Part shown: piece after piece, positions 23,331 through 36,200 of the stretch
Numbering within the stretch: the stretch's first letter is position 1
Layout: every line of letters starts with the position of its first letter
From: Cunninghamia lanceolata
Lineage: Eukaryota; Streptophyta; Pinopsida; Cupressales; Cupressaceae
Reading direction: 5' to 3'
DNA length: 64,000 nt
Assembly: GCA_027924645.1 (NCBI GenBank)
Contig: BSBN01000809.1
Span: 46,468,001 to 46,532,000, forward strand
Notes under the pieces: model-generated
Told to the model about the DNA's origin: nothing
The model's input: the letters and a program-made list of their open reading frames with translations, nothing else
Database searches by the model: none
Position numbers and translations under genes: made by a program

Positions 23331-24843
23331 GTCTGCCTACCCAAATTTACTCTTGAGATTTTGGTGCAGGGCACCTAGGAGCACCTTGATTCCAAGATCA
23401 TTTTGATTGCATTTTTTTTTTTGAAAGGTTGTGGTTTTTGTTTAATGTGATCTATAATAAGGTTGTAGCCATGGATGTAAGGTCCTCTTGTGTGGTCAAG
23501 ATGATTGGGGTAATCATATAAACCTCAATCATGCTTAGTCCACTTGGATCCTTGTTGTACCAATCACGCCTAGAAGGTCTAAGGATTGGTTTTTGAGTTT
23601 TTTTTATTGTTTTTGTGTTTTGTCATGTTTTAGGGAGTATGTTGGTCATTTGAGATCCATTACACAAGTTAAACCAATCAGTTTCTTTGTGCTAAGGCCA
23701 AAAATGCCATAGTGTCAAGTGTTGTCAATGGTGTCAATGACACATTGACCGGTTGCAACTTCATTTTGGTTATTAAAACTATTTGTAGAAATTGTATACC
23801 AACCTAGATAGGTTGATATGGAGGACATCTTGCTCCAGTACGGAGGAGAAAGTTTTTGTACGGAATTTAGGCACAAAAATCAAGAAAACTAATTGTTTTT
23901 CCCTATTTTTCTTGTTGTGTATGGCCTGTACAGATTTTCCAAGTGAGCAAATGTACTTTTTCTGAAACTAGACTAAGTCAGGGTTCAAATGCAACTAGTT
24001 TGAGGTTCTGAAGTCGTCGTAGTGAAAAGTTATTGCATTTTTAATCTGGACTGGTCTAGAAACCCTGTTTTCTAGGGCTGTCCCACAAATTTGGCCCTAG
24101 AATGCATTCCCACTGATGAAATTTCATGCCACTCAGTGAAATGCAGGATAGGGGTATATACTACTTGATTCCAAAAGATTTTTGTTGGGAAATGCAGTCT
24201 TCTATTTTTAAGGTGATGCCCTAGGTCAAATATCTCTATGTATTTAACTGAAATTATGCAATTTGGTGATGTAAATGACAAAAGTCTAATAGAGTGAGTG
24301 AATGAATGGTGGATTTGAGTTGTTTGGGCATGGTAGAAGTGTTCCAAGTTCCTGTCCCTAATCTATGACCCCAAATTAGACCACTTGCTTTGTAACCTAG
24401 CCCTAAATTAATCAATTAGGCCTAGAGACCTAATGAGTGTTCTGGATTGCTGGAGTAGAGTTGGAACAGGAGACTTGGGAGTTTGATAGGGTTCCATAGA
24501 GGGTATCTAAAACCATCATTTTTTTGCCTAGTCCTTTGGGATTTTGTCATATTGTGTGAAGAAAACTAGTTTAGGAGGGCTAGTAGCCTCACTAGGCCTA
24601 GTCAAGGTTGGAGAGTTTTGGGGAGTTGGGAACCAAACCAACTATTGGAAAGGTGTTTGCAAACCTTCCATAAGGTGTAGAAACAGTCTCAGGGGTTAGA
24701 CAATAGCCTAGACCACAAATCCATAATTTGCACTTGGTGAGTGGCTTTGCTTGGTTGAAGACTAGGTGAGTGGGTGAGTGGGCTAAGGAGAACAAACCAA
24801 ACTTATCTTGTGTTGATACCTTCCCTTGTGCCACTCTGCATCA
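23331..24843 (+). mobile_element. S2: probable LTR of a retroelement, interrupting O1
   Basis: The segment ends CTCTGCATCA, followed by GAT and then TGGTAATCAGAG (24,848-24,859). This is the initiator-Met primer-binding site TGGTATCAGAGC with one inserted A and a changed last base. It is therefore read as the end of a plus-strand LTR plus a short piece of interior (to about 24,960). The left end is put near 23,330 only because O1 coding text stops there. No second LTR copy is in the window, so length and family (copia or gypsy) are open. Confidence 0.4.
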
Positions 24844-25009
24844 GATTTGGTAATCAGAGATTGAAAGATCTCTATCATCTTTGTCTTGTACATGGATAGT
24901 AAGTTTTGCAATTATCTCTCCTTTTCATTTACCCTAATGGTAGAGAGGGTTCTTGGTATTTTGGATGGTTTACCCTTCTCTACCTATATAGTTATATCTT
25001 AAAGGCTTA

Positions 25010-26206
25010 ATGGTTTTACAACTACTTTTTTCCTCTTCTCCAAGTTGAGCTTTAGCCAAGTGGGAGTATTAGAAGTTTGATCAACTTCTTTATCTTTATT
25101 TTTCCCATCATGATCTAGGGTTTTCCCTTTATTCTTCTCAACTTATAGATTCTCTATATTTTCATGTGAGGTGCTCTTTTTCCTTATTTATTTCTAAATC
25201 CTAGACAAAAACTTTAGGTGAAGAGGAATCAATAAACTTACTTTGATTTTTTATGGTTTCTATTAATTTTTGTTGCTCTTCATAAATCAAAACATGTTCT
25301 TCTCCATCCTCCTCTTCTATTTTCGCCTATTATTGAGGATGTTGTTCAAAAGTCCCCTTTGATGAATCATCTTGAGGATTATCTTGATCTCCTATCTTTT
25401 ATTCATTCTCTCCCTCAGGTATATCTTCACCTATAGTCACATATTGAGGATGCTCTTGGTGTAAGGGAGTGCCTTTAATAGATTCTTCATCTATAACCAT
25501 CCAATCACTTTCCTTCTCAACAAACTACTCCTCCTATTGTTCCCTCTAAGAAAAAGAAACTTCTTCATCTTATTGTCCTTAGGAGCTTTGTAGGTTTTCT
25601 TGATGATTATCATCTTTATTTTTTTCATCTTTCCCTTCAATCCTTTGGTCATCACCTTGTGACACCTCTGTATATTGTAGATTTGTTTGATGACTATATC
25701 CCTTCTCTTCTTGGGTAGTGTCCTCTTGGGATCTTTCATCTTTCTAGTCTTGTTAAGGAGAGGGAATGGCATCTCTTTCATATGAATCTTTAGTAATATC
25801 ACTTACAAGACTCTTTGATGGAGGTAGCACAACTGTAACTTCCTCTTATCACCTCCTTTCAACCTCCTCACTCTTATCATATTGAGGTGTTGGAACAGCC
25901 TTATGTGTTTCCTTGTCAGCTACCTCCTTAGATTTTCTAGTTTGGGATACCTTTGTTCTTTATGCAAAGGGAGGAGGTGTAGTTATGGATGGAGTTTCAT
26001 GAGATGGAACTTGTTTTTCAAGTTCTTCTCCCTATCCTAAAAATTGGCCTAATCCTTCTCTAGTTGAAAGAACTTGTGCCATGGGTCTTTCCCCCAAACT
26101 TGCAACAACTCTTGCATTCGCAGCATTATATGTAGTGCTAACTTGTCTCAAAGCTTCTTTTCCAATAATCATTGTCTCTTGTGGAGAGGCATTTTCAAGA
26201 GCTCCA
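25010..26206 (-). pseudogene. O1, middle part: decayed disordered charged region
   Basis: On the minus strand a reading starting near 26,206 gives ALENASPQETMIIGKEALRQ and then a long stretch rich in Glu, Lys, Gln, Asp, Ser and Thr with few hydrophobics. Several stops and shifts interrupt it; the longest open piece is 103 codons in a neighbouring frame. It begins exactly where the C1 5' LTR ends on the other side, so it is read as the continuation of the O1 segment that stops at 60,976. Its counterpart in O2 is the Ser/Thr/Pro-rich stretch near 19,200. Confidence 0.45.
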
Positions 26207-28143
26207 TCGTGGAAATATTGTCATTGATGTCAAAAGTGTCACAAAGTTTCTAAGGCATGAAGATAATAACGTCAAAGGGAAATTGATCCAAAAATATTCT
26301 AAGGCACGAATAATCCTTCAGTCAGTGAATTGCGAGGTTCACGAACTCTTAAGTTCATTGATAGTTGGATTTCCTGACAACCAGTTAACTGATGAAAATA
26401 TGACAAAGTAAGTTTCCAAGGCATGATGGATTTGTACCTTTGTTCAATGAATCGCTTAGTTCATGAACTCTTAATTTTGTCGATGGCAAGTTTCCCCAAC
26501 AACCAGTTTGTCAATAGGCAAGTTTAGCAATGAAGGCTTGAAGAAGAAAGTTTAAAGTTTAAATAATGGTTCATATGTCGCTTAGTTGGCCAATTGATCT
26601 TTTTTCCAATGAAGGAAAGTCGGTTCATAGTTCCTCAAGTTTGCCGCTAGGTGATTTGTCTAATAAGGTATCAGAAAAGTCTTTAGTTTGCGAACTTCTT
26701 AGTTTGTCGATGGTAAAGTTTGCTAATAAGAAATTTTTCCGATAAAGATAAAGATAATGGTTTGTAAGAAAGTTGTTTCATGGAAATAAGATTTTGCCAA
26801 CAAGTTTGTAAGTTTCAAAAATGTCAAATTCGCTAATAGGTGCTTGAGAAAAGTTGAAGTTTGTAGATTTGTGATACCGATAATGAATAAAAATGTCTGA
26901 AGTTCACGTAAAGTTGATTTTTCTGATAAAGGCATTTAAGTTGTGGTTTGTGGAGGTGAACTTTTACAAAATAAAGGCTTTTGAGAAAAGGTTTGTGTAA
27001 AGCCACTTTTGCTGATAGTCAATAGAGAAGAGTCCTAGGTTTGTGGAGATATAAATTTGCCAATAAACTTTTGTATAAGGTCGTTAGTAAAATAAATAAA
27101 TTATTTATTTGGGCCAACTCCCTTGGAATTAAAGTGAAAATAGTTATTGTGAAATATTTGAAATTGGATGACTTTTTAAAGAAGAATTAAAATAAATATT
27201 GAAGCGGTTGACTCAGTTTGTTTAGACTGGGCCCAAATTATGTTTTGGCAATAGAGGAATGAGGTTGGGCTGACCTAACTATATGTTGAAATTCAAAATA
27301 CAGAGGCTAACTTTGGAGAGTCTTTTAATTCAATGCATTATAGTCGACATGAGGATTGTATCTAATTATACAGATTGGTATTTAAATAAGATCATTTTTC
27401 ATTTTTGGAGTGTGTGTGGATATGTGAGTATTGAATCAAAAAGAGCAAACATACATGTGAATGTGAATTGAGTGGGAAGGAAATAAACAAAAGATAATTC
27501 AGTTGTCGCATAGTATGTATCCATGTTTGCAAGAGCATATTGTTTTATTCTAAATTGCATAACAAAAGGATTGAGAAGTGTAACAATGAAGTTCTGATAT
27601 TGGACTATGACTCTATTTATGAAAATAATGATTTATCATTCATAACAGAGGTGATGATTGTATTGTGTAGAGATTATTACTAAATATGTATGTATGTCAT
27701 TTCTTTTATAATCATTCTAGAGATTCTAAACGTCGGTGCCTCTTGTTCCTTGTAAGGCTGGTGCCTCTCTTTATCTGGGTTGGTTCTTAGGTTGATAAGG
27801 GGTTTGAAGTCTCCTGTAGGTTGGTGTCTATAAATCTGTAAAAGGATTAGTGTCCTTCTTAGGTTGAAATTCATGTGGGTTTGTGCCAACAAAATATTGC
27901 AATTTATTGATTCATTTTATGAGGCGGGATTTGGGTAGTAGACCCAAGAAGCTTTTCTCACCATGGTTTTTCCCTTCTAGGTTTCCACGTAAATCTTGTG
28001 TTCTCTTGTGTAGATGTGCTTATGTTTGCATAGTTATTATATAATTTGATTGATGCGGTAAAGATCTTGTTGTTTCTATAGAATTGAAGTAAAAACTGAT
28101 ATATACTAATTCACCCCCCCCTCAGTAGATGTATGTGTTCTAA
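26207..28143 (+). repeat. C1 5' LTR
   Basis: Aligns along its length with 59,074-60,975. The expected TGTTGG start is damaged (TCGTGG) and the end is CCCCCTCAGT plus about 20 bp. Many differences between the two LTRs are C/T or G/A, as expected of methylated repeats. A segment of about 35 bp near 26,970-27,010 is missing in the 3' copy. Confidence 0.85.
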
Positions 28144-28147
28144 AAAA

Positions 28148-28159
28148 TGGTATGAAAGC
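28148..28159 (+). other. C1 primer-binding site
   Basis: TGGTATGAAAGC matches 10 of 12 bases of TGGTATCAGAGC, the complement of the initiator-Met tRNA 3' end that plant copia elements use to prime minus-strand DNA. It lies a few bases after the 5' LTR. Confidence 0.75.
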
Positions 28160-28211
28160 TAAGTTCCTTGGTATAGCCTAATAGCTAAAGGTAGATCTTG
28201 GATTAGAACAC

Positions 28212-29100
28212 ATGGCAGGTCAGGAAGGATCCTATTCAAACAAGGCACCTCTATTTGATGGATCAAACTATGTGTTCTAGAGTATAAGTATGGAAGCCTA
28301 TCTAACATCATTAGGGTTTGATGTATGTCAATGTGTTGTGGATGGTTATACCACTCTTGCATCTCCTCCAATAGATTAAGTTGATAAGAAGTCATGTGAG
28401 AACAATGCTAAAGCTAAGAATGCAATTCTAGGTGGATTAACAAACAATAAATTTGTTAAAATGATGCACTACAAGTTTACTAAGGATATTTGGAAAGAGC
28501 TTCATAACATTTATAAAGGTGATGATAAGGTGAAACAAGCTAAGCTATAAACCTACTAAAGCAAGTTTGAAAGTTAGAAGATGAAGGAAGAAGAAAATAT
28601 TATTGACTATCTACTCTGGGTGGATGAAATTGTCAATGCTATCAGAGGACTTGGTGAAGAAATGGAAGACCCATTGATTGTGAAGAAGGTCCTAGGATCC
28701 CTTCCCCAAACGTCTGATTCAAAAGTTTCTACCATTGAAGAAGCTAGAGATCTGAATAAATTTACAATGGATGAATTATATGGATCTCTCACTACTTATG
28801 AAATGAGGAATGTAAGTAAGAAGACATCAAAGAAGGAAGCTACTTTCAAGGCATCTAAGAAAGAGAAGAATGAAGAATCTAAGCCTAGCAATGACTATGT
28901 TGATGAGGAATCCAACTTTGTGAGGTGTAAAGTATAAAGGTAAGTTACCGTTCAAATGCTTTAATTGTGGTAAAGTAGGTTACTATGCTTCTAAATGTCC
29001 CTTTGGAGAAGGTGAAAATAGTGATCAGCTTAAGAGTCATACGAAGTACAAAAAGAAGAATTTTCACAAGCATAAGAAGAGCCTCTATTCAAAAGAGAAT
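28212..29100 (+). pseudogene. C1 gag, copia type, broken
   Basis: ATG 28,212 starts MAGQEGSYSNKAPLFDGSNY, the usual opening of copia gag, followed by the UBN2-type capsid region (NAKAKNAILGGL, FTKDIWKELHNIYKG). An open piece of 118 codons is at 28,581-28,937. In-frame stops at several places (after NYVF, PPID, AKL, FVRCKV) inactivate it. A CCHC zinc knuckle follows at 28,957-28,998 (CFNCGKVGYYASKC) with Tyr in place of His. The product would form virus-like particles in the cytoplasm; this copy cannot. Confidence 0.8.
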
Positions 29101-30110
29101 AGTAGTTCATCAAAAGTTCATGTAATCACTATTCATCTAAAAGTAATAGAGAAGAAGCCTTGTTTATGGCAATGGAGTTTTTGGAAAATGAAGACAACCC
29201 TATAGAAGATGGTGAAGAAATGTTAGATCTTGATGAAGAAGACATGATAGTCATTGATGAAGTATGTGAAGTTGATCTTGAAGGTGAACTTTTTTCTGCT
29301 CTTGAGGACTTAAGATTAGTAAGGAAAGAAAACAAAGAACAAAAGGCAAAGCTTAAATAATCAAAGGAAATGATTGTTAGCTAAAAGATTCAAATTGAAG
29401 AGGGAAAAATGATTGTATACATCATAAACACTGACTTCAAAGATAAATTAGATGAGTTTTTAAAACTTGAAGAAGAAATTATTTCACTAAGAAAGGAAGT
29501 GGAAAAAGTACATGCTCAATTGAATTAAAATATCAAGTTCAGAAAGATCATTGAAATTCTAGATAGCATAATAAACATTTAGAGACCTCTATTCATAAAG
29601 TTAGGTTTGGGCTATGATGAAGAATTATACAATCTTCCGTTCCTACAAAGAAGAATGACTCAGAGAAGACAATACCAAATGAATAAAGAGAATAAGAAAA
29701 TTGAATTAGTTGATTTCATCCCTGTCATCTCTCAAAGAAGAAAATTCAAAAGATTAACTCCTACAAGACAGACATTCATGAACATGTTTAATTATTCTTT
29801 CTCTAGTTATTGTTTCATTTACAATTAGTATGGTCACAAATCCATTGAATGCAGATCTAGAATGAGAAGAAGTGATTATGTAAGTATAAATTCTTTTGCC
29901 CCTTAGTTTGATTTCAACATAATATGTCATGTTTGCAACAATTTTGGCGATATAGTAAGGTTTTGCAGAAGTAGCTTGGCAAAGTCAAAATCTTAGATGA
30001 ATGGTCTTGATAACCAAGAAAAAAAGATAGGCATTCCTAAAAATAAGAAAATAGATCATAAGAAGGAATGGAAAGTAAAACGGAATAATACTCAAGAAGA
30101 AGAAAACTCG
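29101..30110 (+). pseudogene. C1 gag-pol linker with two more decayed zinc knuckles
   Basis: An acidic, helical stretch (29,160-29,360, rich in Glu and Asp) and further Lys/Glu-rich text lead to two more CCHC-type sites. At 29,811-29,852 the second Cys is Tyr and a stop is present (CFIYN, stop, YGHKSIEC). At 29,925-29,966 the His is Asp (CHVCNNFGDIVRFC). Together with the knuckle at 28,957 this gives three zinc knuckles, each missing one metal ligand. Nucleic-acid binding would have been their role. Confidence 0.65.
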
Positions 30111-30540
30111 ATGATTATCTAAATTGCATTTCATGCACAAGGGAAAGAAAATCCTTGGGTAATAGATAATGGGTGTTCAAGCCACATGATGTAGAAGAGA
30201 AAAGGAAATTCATTAGTCTTGTCAAATGGAATGGTGGATTAATCAAGTTTGGAGACAACACCACTGCAAGGATTTGTGGTAAAGGTACAGTAAGTATTGA
30301 TGGAAAGACCAGAACAGAAGATGTCTTATATGTAGAAGGTCTCAAGAACAATCGTCTTAGTGCAATTCAGATGTGCAACAAAGGATACAACCTCATCTTC
30401 CATGCACAAGGATGTGAAATCAAAAGAGAAAGCACCAACAAACTTGTGGCAGAAGCAAACAGGATAGAGAATAGCTTACATATAATCTTAGTGAAGTCAA
30501 GGGAAGGAACTATCTTCTAGAATAGACAAATAAAAGTTGG
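30111..30540 (+). pseudogene. C1 aspartic protease remnant
   Basis: WVIDNGCSSHM at 30,156-30,188 corresponds to the W-x-x-D-S/T-G-A/C-S-x-H motif of copia proteases, with Asn for the Ser/Thr next to the catalytic Asp. Downstream text such as TARICGKGTVSIDGK and DVLYVEGLKNNRLSAIQMC (open frame 30,173-30,520) is typical of the region between protease and integrase. The two parts are in different frames, so it is broken. Confidence 0.75.
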
Positions 30541-31430
30541 TTGTGATATAAGAGGATGGGACACATCAACTTTGATAGTCTTGTGAAGATTGGCTCTAAA
30601 CATGCAATTAGAGGCATGCTAAAGATAGCTACGCTTACAAGCACCTTTTGTAAATAATTTCAAATTGGGAAGCAAAGAAGGACCAGGTTCAAGACTAAGG
30701 AGTACTATTCTACTGAGATGTTGGAACTAATTCGTACAGATTTATGTGGCCCTACCAAAACATGAAGCCTCCAAGGTGAAAGGTATTTTATGTTTCTCAT
30801 TGATGATTACTCCAAAATGATATGGGTTACATTTTTGAAAGATAAATAAGAAGATTTTAATAGATTTAAGATCTTCAAGTCTATGATTGAGAATGAAATG
30901 AATGCTAGAATCTAGTTCTTAAGATCAAATAGAGGTAATGAGTTCACATCAAATGAATTTGAAGAATTCTATGAAAAACATGGAATAAGGAGATAGTACT
31001 TTGTTGCAAGGACTCCTCAACAAAATGGAGTAGTTGAAAGGAAGAACAAAATACTCCAGGAGATGGTAAGAACAATGTTGAATGAAGCCAAGTGTCCTGA
31101 TATGTATTGGAAAGAAGCAATCCATAATGTTTTCTACATTCTTAATAGAGGACAAATAAGAATAAATGACACAAAGACTCCATATGAATTGTGGAAAGGC
31201 AGACCTCCATCTATCAAGTATTTCAGAATTTTTGGAAGTAGATGTTATATCAGAAGAGGTGAAGATAACTTGGCCAAGTTTGACTCAAGATTTGATGATG
31301 GAATTTTTCTTAGCTACTCAACTAGAAGCAAGGCATAAAGATGCTACAATAAAAGACTGTAGAACATAGTTGAGAGTGCAAATGTTTGGGTTGATGAAGA
31401 GTTACATCCACACATGATCAAGAAGACTAT
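30541..31430 (+). pseudogene. C1 integrase remnant
   Basis: The pre-integrase segment (RMGHINFDSLVKIGSKHA) is followed by the integrase core. LIRTDLCGPT carries the first catalytic Asp. FLRSNRGNEFTSNEF has Asn where the second Asp is expected. NGVVERKNK carries the Glu. Then come the usual copia ends (EAIHNVFYILNR, TPYELWKGRPPS, FRIFGSRCY). Stops interrupt it between the catalytic residues. It would have inserted the cDNA into the genome; this copy is dead by both stops and the Asp-to-Asn change. Confidence 0.85.
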
Positions 31431-31639
31431 TGCTTAGAGGAATATACCTACATAGAAGAAGATGAAGTTAAAGAAGAAGAAACACAGAAGGAGACTACCA
31501 AGACACTTGCAAAGTATGTTAAGAAGAATCACTCTGAAGATCAAATTATTGGCAATAAGGATGATGGAGTTGTAACTAGGAGAAAACTGAGAGAACAAGT
31601 AAACTTCTCTTTGCTATCCAAAGTAGAGCCTAATAATTT

Positions 31640-32530
31640 CATTGAAGCTAGTAACTTGGATGAGAATTGGATTAATTCTATGCAAGAAGACCTAAATTAG
31701 ATCAAGAAGAATGAAACTTGGGAACTTGTTCCAAGGCTAAAGGATAAAAATGTGATCGTCACCAAGTGGGTATTCATAAATAAGTTGAATGAAGATGGAG
31801 AAGTGGTTAGAAACAAAGCAAGGTTGGTCTACAAGGGCTATTCACAAGTGGAAGGCATTGATCATGAGGAGACATTTACCCTTGTGGTAAGGCTAGAAGC
31901 AATCAAGATGTTTCTCGCATTCGCAGTTCACAAAGACTTCAAGGTGTATCAAATGGATGTCAAATCTGCCTTTTTGAATGGTGTTCTAGGAAAAGAAGTT
32001 TACATAGAGCAACCTAACGGATTTCAACTATCAGAAGATCAGAATTTGGTATGTAGACTTAAAAAGTCTTTACATGGTCTCAAACAAGCCCTTAGGGAAT
32101 GGTATGCGAGGGTAGACAATTACTTAAACCAACAAGGCTTCAAGAAAGGTATTGCAAGTAGTAATCTCTACATCAAGTCAGAAGGTGAGCACATGTTGAT
32201 AGTAGTAGTATATGTTGATGATATTATCTTTGGTGGAAATGATGGGATGTGCAAGAAGTTTGTAGAAGGAGTTTGAAATGTTTATGATAGGTGAACTTTC
32301 ATTCTTTCTTGGACTTCAAATTTTTTAATTAGATAAGGGTATCTTTATTTCACAAGCTAAGTGTGTCAAGGAGATGTTGAAAAAAGTTTAGTATGGATGA
32401 CTAGAACCAGTAAGTACACCTATGGTAACAAGTTGTTATCTTAGCAAGGATGATGAGTTAGCTCAAGTTGATAAGACTCTTTATAGGTCCATGATAGGAA
32501 GATTATTATATCTGACCGCATCAAGGTCAT
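31640..32530 (+). pseudogene. C1 reverse transcriptase remnant
   Basis: Copia-type reverse transcriptase (RVT_2). The longest open piece, 31,752-32,276, includes [25 protein letters not shown], the expected [10 protein letters not shown] and the catalytic YVDD box at 32,211-32,222. Upstream text ([20 protein letters not shown]) completes the usual start, after a stop. Downstream the frame shifts near 32,270 and stops follow. The catalytic box itself is intact. Confidence 0.9.
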
Positions 32531-33119
32531 CCATATTATGCAAGCAGTTTGTATGGTGGCTAGGTTTCAAGCCAATCTAAAAGAGACACACGTAAAGGCT
32601 GTTAAAAGAATTTTTAGATACTTGAAGAGCATATTGGACTATGGATTGTGGTATGATAAGGGAAAGGACTTCTCTCTGACTACATATACAAATGCATATT
32701 GGCCTAGTAGCATTGATGATAGGAGAACCACAAGTGGTGGAGCTTTCTTCCTAGGTGATAGATTGGTTTCATGGTTAAGAAAGAAGAAAGAGTCAGTCTC
32801 TCTCTCAACAACAAAAGCAGAACATATTTCTATAGTATCTTGTTGTGCCTAGGTGTTGTGGATGAAGTAAATATTGAAGGATATCAAGGTAATATATGAT
32901 GAGCCCATTCCTATTTTGTGTGATAACACAAGTGCCATCACCATATCAAAGAATCCAGTGATGAATTCTAGAACCAAGCATATATCCATTAAGTATCACT
33001 TCTTGAGAGAAAAGGTTGCAAATCAGGTGGTAAAGTTGGAGTATGTCACCACAAAAGATCGGATTGCAGAGATTTTCCCAAAGCCACTTCCTAAGGATAC
33101 TTTTGAATATCTTAGGTAA
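32531..33119 (+). pseudogene. C1 RNase H remnant
   Basis: Two open pieces (32,538-32,852 and 32,874-33,119) are separated by a stop. They hold the copia RNase H signatures TSGGAFFLGDRLVSW, LSTTKAEHISIVSC, CDNTSAITISKNPV and RTKHISIKYHFLRE, ending PKPLPKDTFEYLR. Downstream, GGGGGCGCAGCTC resembles the leader after RNase H in related elements. Confidence 0.88.
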
Positions 33120-33259
33120 AAGTTATTTGTTATTTCTCCTTCTTCTCACAAGTAGAAGTGCAGCTGAAACATTTTTCTAGGGGGCGCAGCTCAAGGCATA
33201 TCCTTCATCACTAGTTAGATAGTGGCTACCTCTTAAGGAGAGCAGGTGGGTAGAAGACA

Positions 33260-36200
33260 ATATATATGTGTTGGTTGTTTTAAATTCCCAACCTAATCTC
33301 AAGAAAAATAGATCTATAAAATAGCCGTTTCTAGTAACTAATCTGTCTCGAGGGATTGGCCAACAAACAGGAAAATGGGGTTTTCAATCCCCTTTTTCCT
33401 CAGCACTTTAGGCTTTGCAAGACCAAGGAGGGTGTTCCTTTTTCTTTGTAAAACAAACAAACAATGTTTATTTAAATGGGGGGGTCCCTAAATACTTGCT
33501 CAGAACATTGTTCTTAAAACAAATATGTTCCTTCTAGATTGCTTAAAGAATTTCTTATAGAGTAAGGTAATGGGATAGATTCTTAAGCTTTGATCTAATT
33601 CTTTGTAGAGGAATATGTAAATAAAATAGCACCTAAAAACCTATGGCTAAAAGGGAAATTGTTTTTATATTTAAATGATGATGATAGTCAAGGGGGATTA
33701 AGCGTAGTGTAGCATCATGAATAGATCAGTGCCTATTCCAAGGGTCATAGAGTCAAAAACTGATATAAACATGCAAAAGAACTATTTTGTAATTAACTTT
33801 AGTTTAGTGTAAGATAAAATAATGTCTTACATTAAGAGTATCTTACTAGTTTCAGAACTAACCATGCTTAGTTATCCCTGTAGACCAATAATACATAAAT
33901 ATTCTCTTGCATCCATTATTTTACTACTTGAGTAAATGCCACCAGAAGAATATACAAACACAGGAAAGACTGTGATGATGAATAAATTTATCATTAATCA
34001 ATTTTGTATTCATAAATGTAATAATGTGTACATGAGTAGGAGACAGTATGCTCTGAAACTCAACAATAACTTGTAAAGTAAACTGTTAATGAATTATAAG
34101 ACAACTTCTATAGTTTTATCAAGAATTTTGAGACTGAAAATGAAGACTTGAAATTAAATGACTAATATTTATTTCACAAGCTAACTATGTACAACTCCCC
34201 CATGATCAGATTGATCTCACACTTCAGACTGCGTTTGGAAGAGATGACCTCAAACTAATACCAAATAATAAGCCTTGAATTCCCTTTCATAAAATAAGGG
34301 AGAATACAAGCTATAGGCTTAAGGACAAAAGAAGTTACAATTTTTTTAACTAGAAGATGAAGCTACAACAAGATGCAGGTGTAACTGTATCCTATTTGCA
34401 GAGATAGATGCTCCTGTAACAAAAATAACCTCACATGTTGAGGTACCTATTTTTGAACTAAATGCTCTTTCACTTTTGGCAGGGAATGGAGCTAAGCTTT
34501 TGTTGAGGCCGTTGGAGCTAGACACTCCTCAAATGCCTTCAAATTATAAGAGCATTCACTATTCTACCTATCCAAGCTGCACGCCAAAAAATGAGAAAAC
34601 ATGCAAGGAACAACATCAAAAGGAAACCCAGGAAGCCTGAATCTCCTTCACAATTTCTAGATTTCTTTGCACGGGTGTGACTCTTCACTTCTGGTTAGGA
34701 GGTTTCCAACTTCCACAACCAGCTAGAAACTTGAAGAATCCACACATGGCTGACTTCAGTAGTGTTGGAAGCTAAGCCGAGAGAACAACAGCAGCAAAAA
34801 CAATTCTTTCTTCTACCATTATCTGTATCATCCTAGTGGGCAGTCTCCTTACACCTAGAGTTAAAGCTCTATTAGGAAAATTAGATGTAAGGGAGGGGTA
34901 GAGGAAGCTATGATGCCTCTTTGCCCAAGAACATAATTTGCCAACTCACATAAATAAGGAATTTCTAGAGCTAGGAGATTAGCTCTTAGGGCCCACACTC
35001 AGATAAGATAAAAGAAGGGAGAAGAAATCATAGAGGTGCAATGGATGCTACTACTGTTCCCTAATTTTACCTGCACCACCTATTCCATAAAAGAAAACTC
35101 CAAGTCTCATAATTCTATAAGGACATATTGACAACCATGAGAATAGGGAGGAGAATCCAATAGAACAAGAGACCAAAAAGAACATACAGGAACAGGGGAA
35201 AGCCATACTGTCAGCATGGTCAAATAATGAGGAGGCAACATTAGCAATCATCTATTTATAGAAACTCTTGGATACTTGCACACATCCGCACATCTTTGGT
35301 TCAATAAATTCCAGTCATTTCAAGGTATTTATGCCATAAATGGAAATCTTTTGAAGATTACCAAAACGAGCAGAAAGATAGAATTTCATTATTTCGCTTA
35401 ACTGAAAACATCACTTCTTGCATTGAAGATGCTAGGTCAGGTGTCTCAATTTCATCATTTGAGCTTTATCATCCTGCAAAAATTCATCACACAGTAGATG
35501 AAAGGTCATTTTTGGTAGAAGCACAGATTTCCAAAGGTTGATCCTGCATAAGCCAATCTTTTAGTTAGTAAATTCCCTCATAGTGGTGGCGATGGAGACT
35601 CTGCACATGCCTGAGAAATTAATTTTGCAATGAATTATCATCAACACATCCCTTCATTAGTTTTTTAAATATGAGCCATTGATCAGGACCTTAGCTGGCT
35701 TGAATCAACGGCACCGATGTGGTCCATTACGTAGAAGGAGACTATTGTTGAACCTTTCCCAATAATAGCCGGCCACCTGGACAACCCTCTTAAACTATGA
35801 TCCCAAGAAAACACCCCTTAAGTAGTACAGTTAGGACATGATCTGCAGTTCTATACTCAAAGGATATGGTAGAAGATTTGATCTCTGTGGAATGACGGAG
35901 AACCATTGGATCAACCGCATGTAAATGAGACAATTCCCCAAAAGCATCATCATTCCTGGGGATTTTGACACATCATGATTTTATCCTTCAAAGCATAATC
36001 CTACCTTCTAGAGGCCATGTGTCATGTTTCCATCCTTCCACAGCCATTTAGAGGGACCCTTTGGTGAGGCACGACGGAACAACGGAAACCATAGAAAAAG
36101 CCACCTCATAGCACCAGGGACCCACCACTTTCTTTCTTTTTAATCGAAGACAGTTTCCAGCCAGTTGTCACCCCTTCTACAGTTCTACAGGCATTTTCTT

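Noticed and set aside
24072..24834. Two minus-strand frames of 91 and 78 codons
   Set aside because: They lie inside the probable LTR S2, show no recognisable domain, and have no continuation.
29129..29335. Minus-strand Ser-rich frame of 68 codons
   Set aside because: It is the shadow of the Glu/Asp-rich C1 linker on the plus strand (GAA and GAT codons read as TTC and ATC on the other strand).
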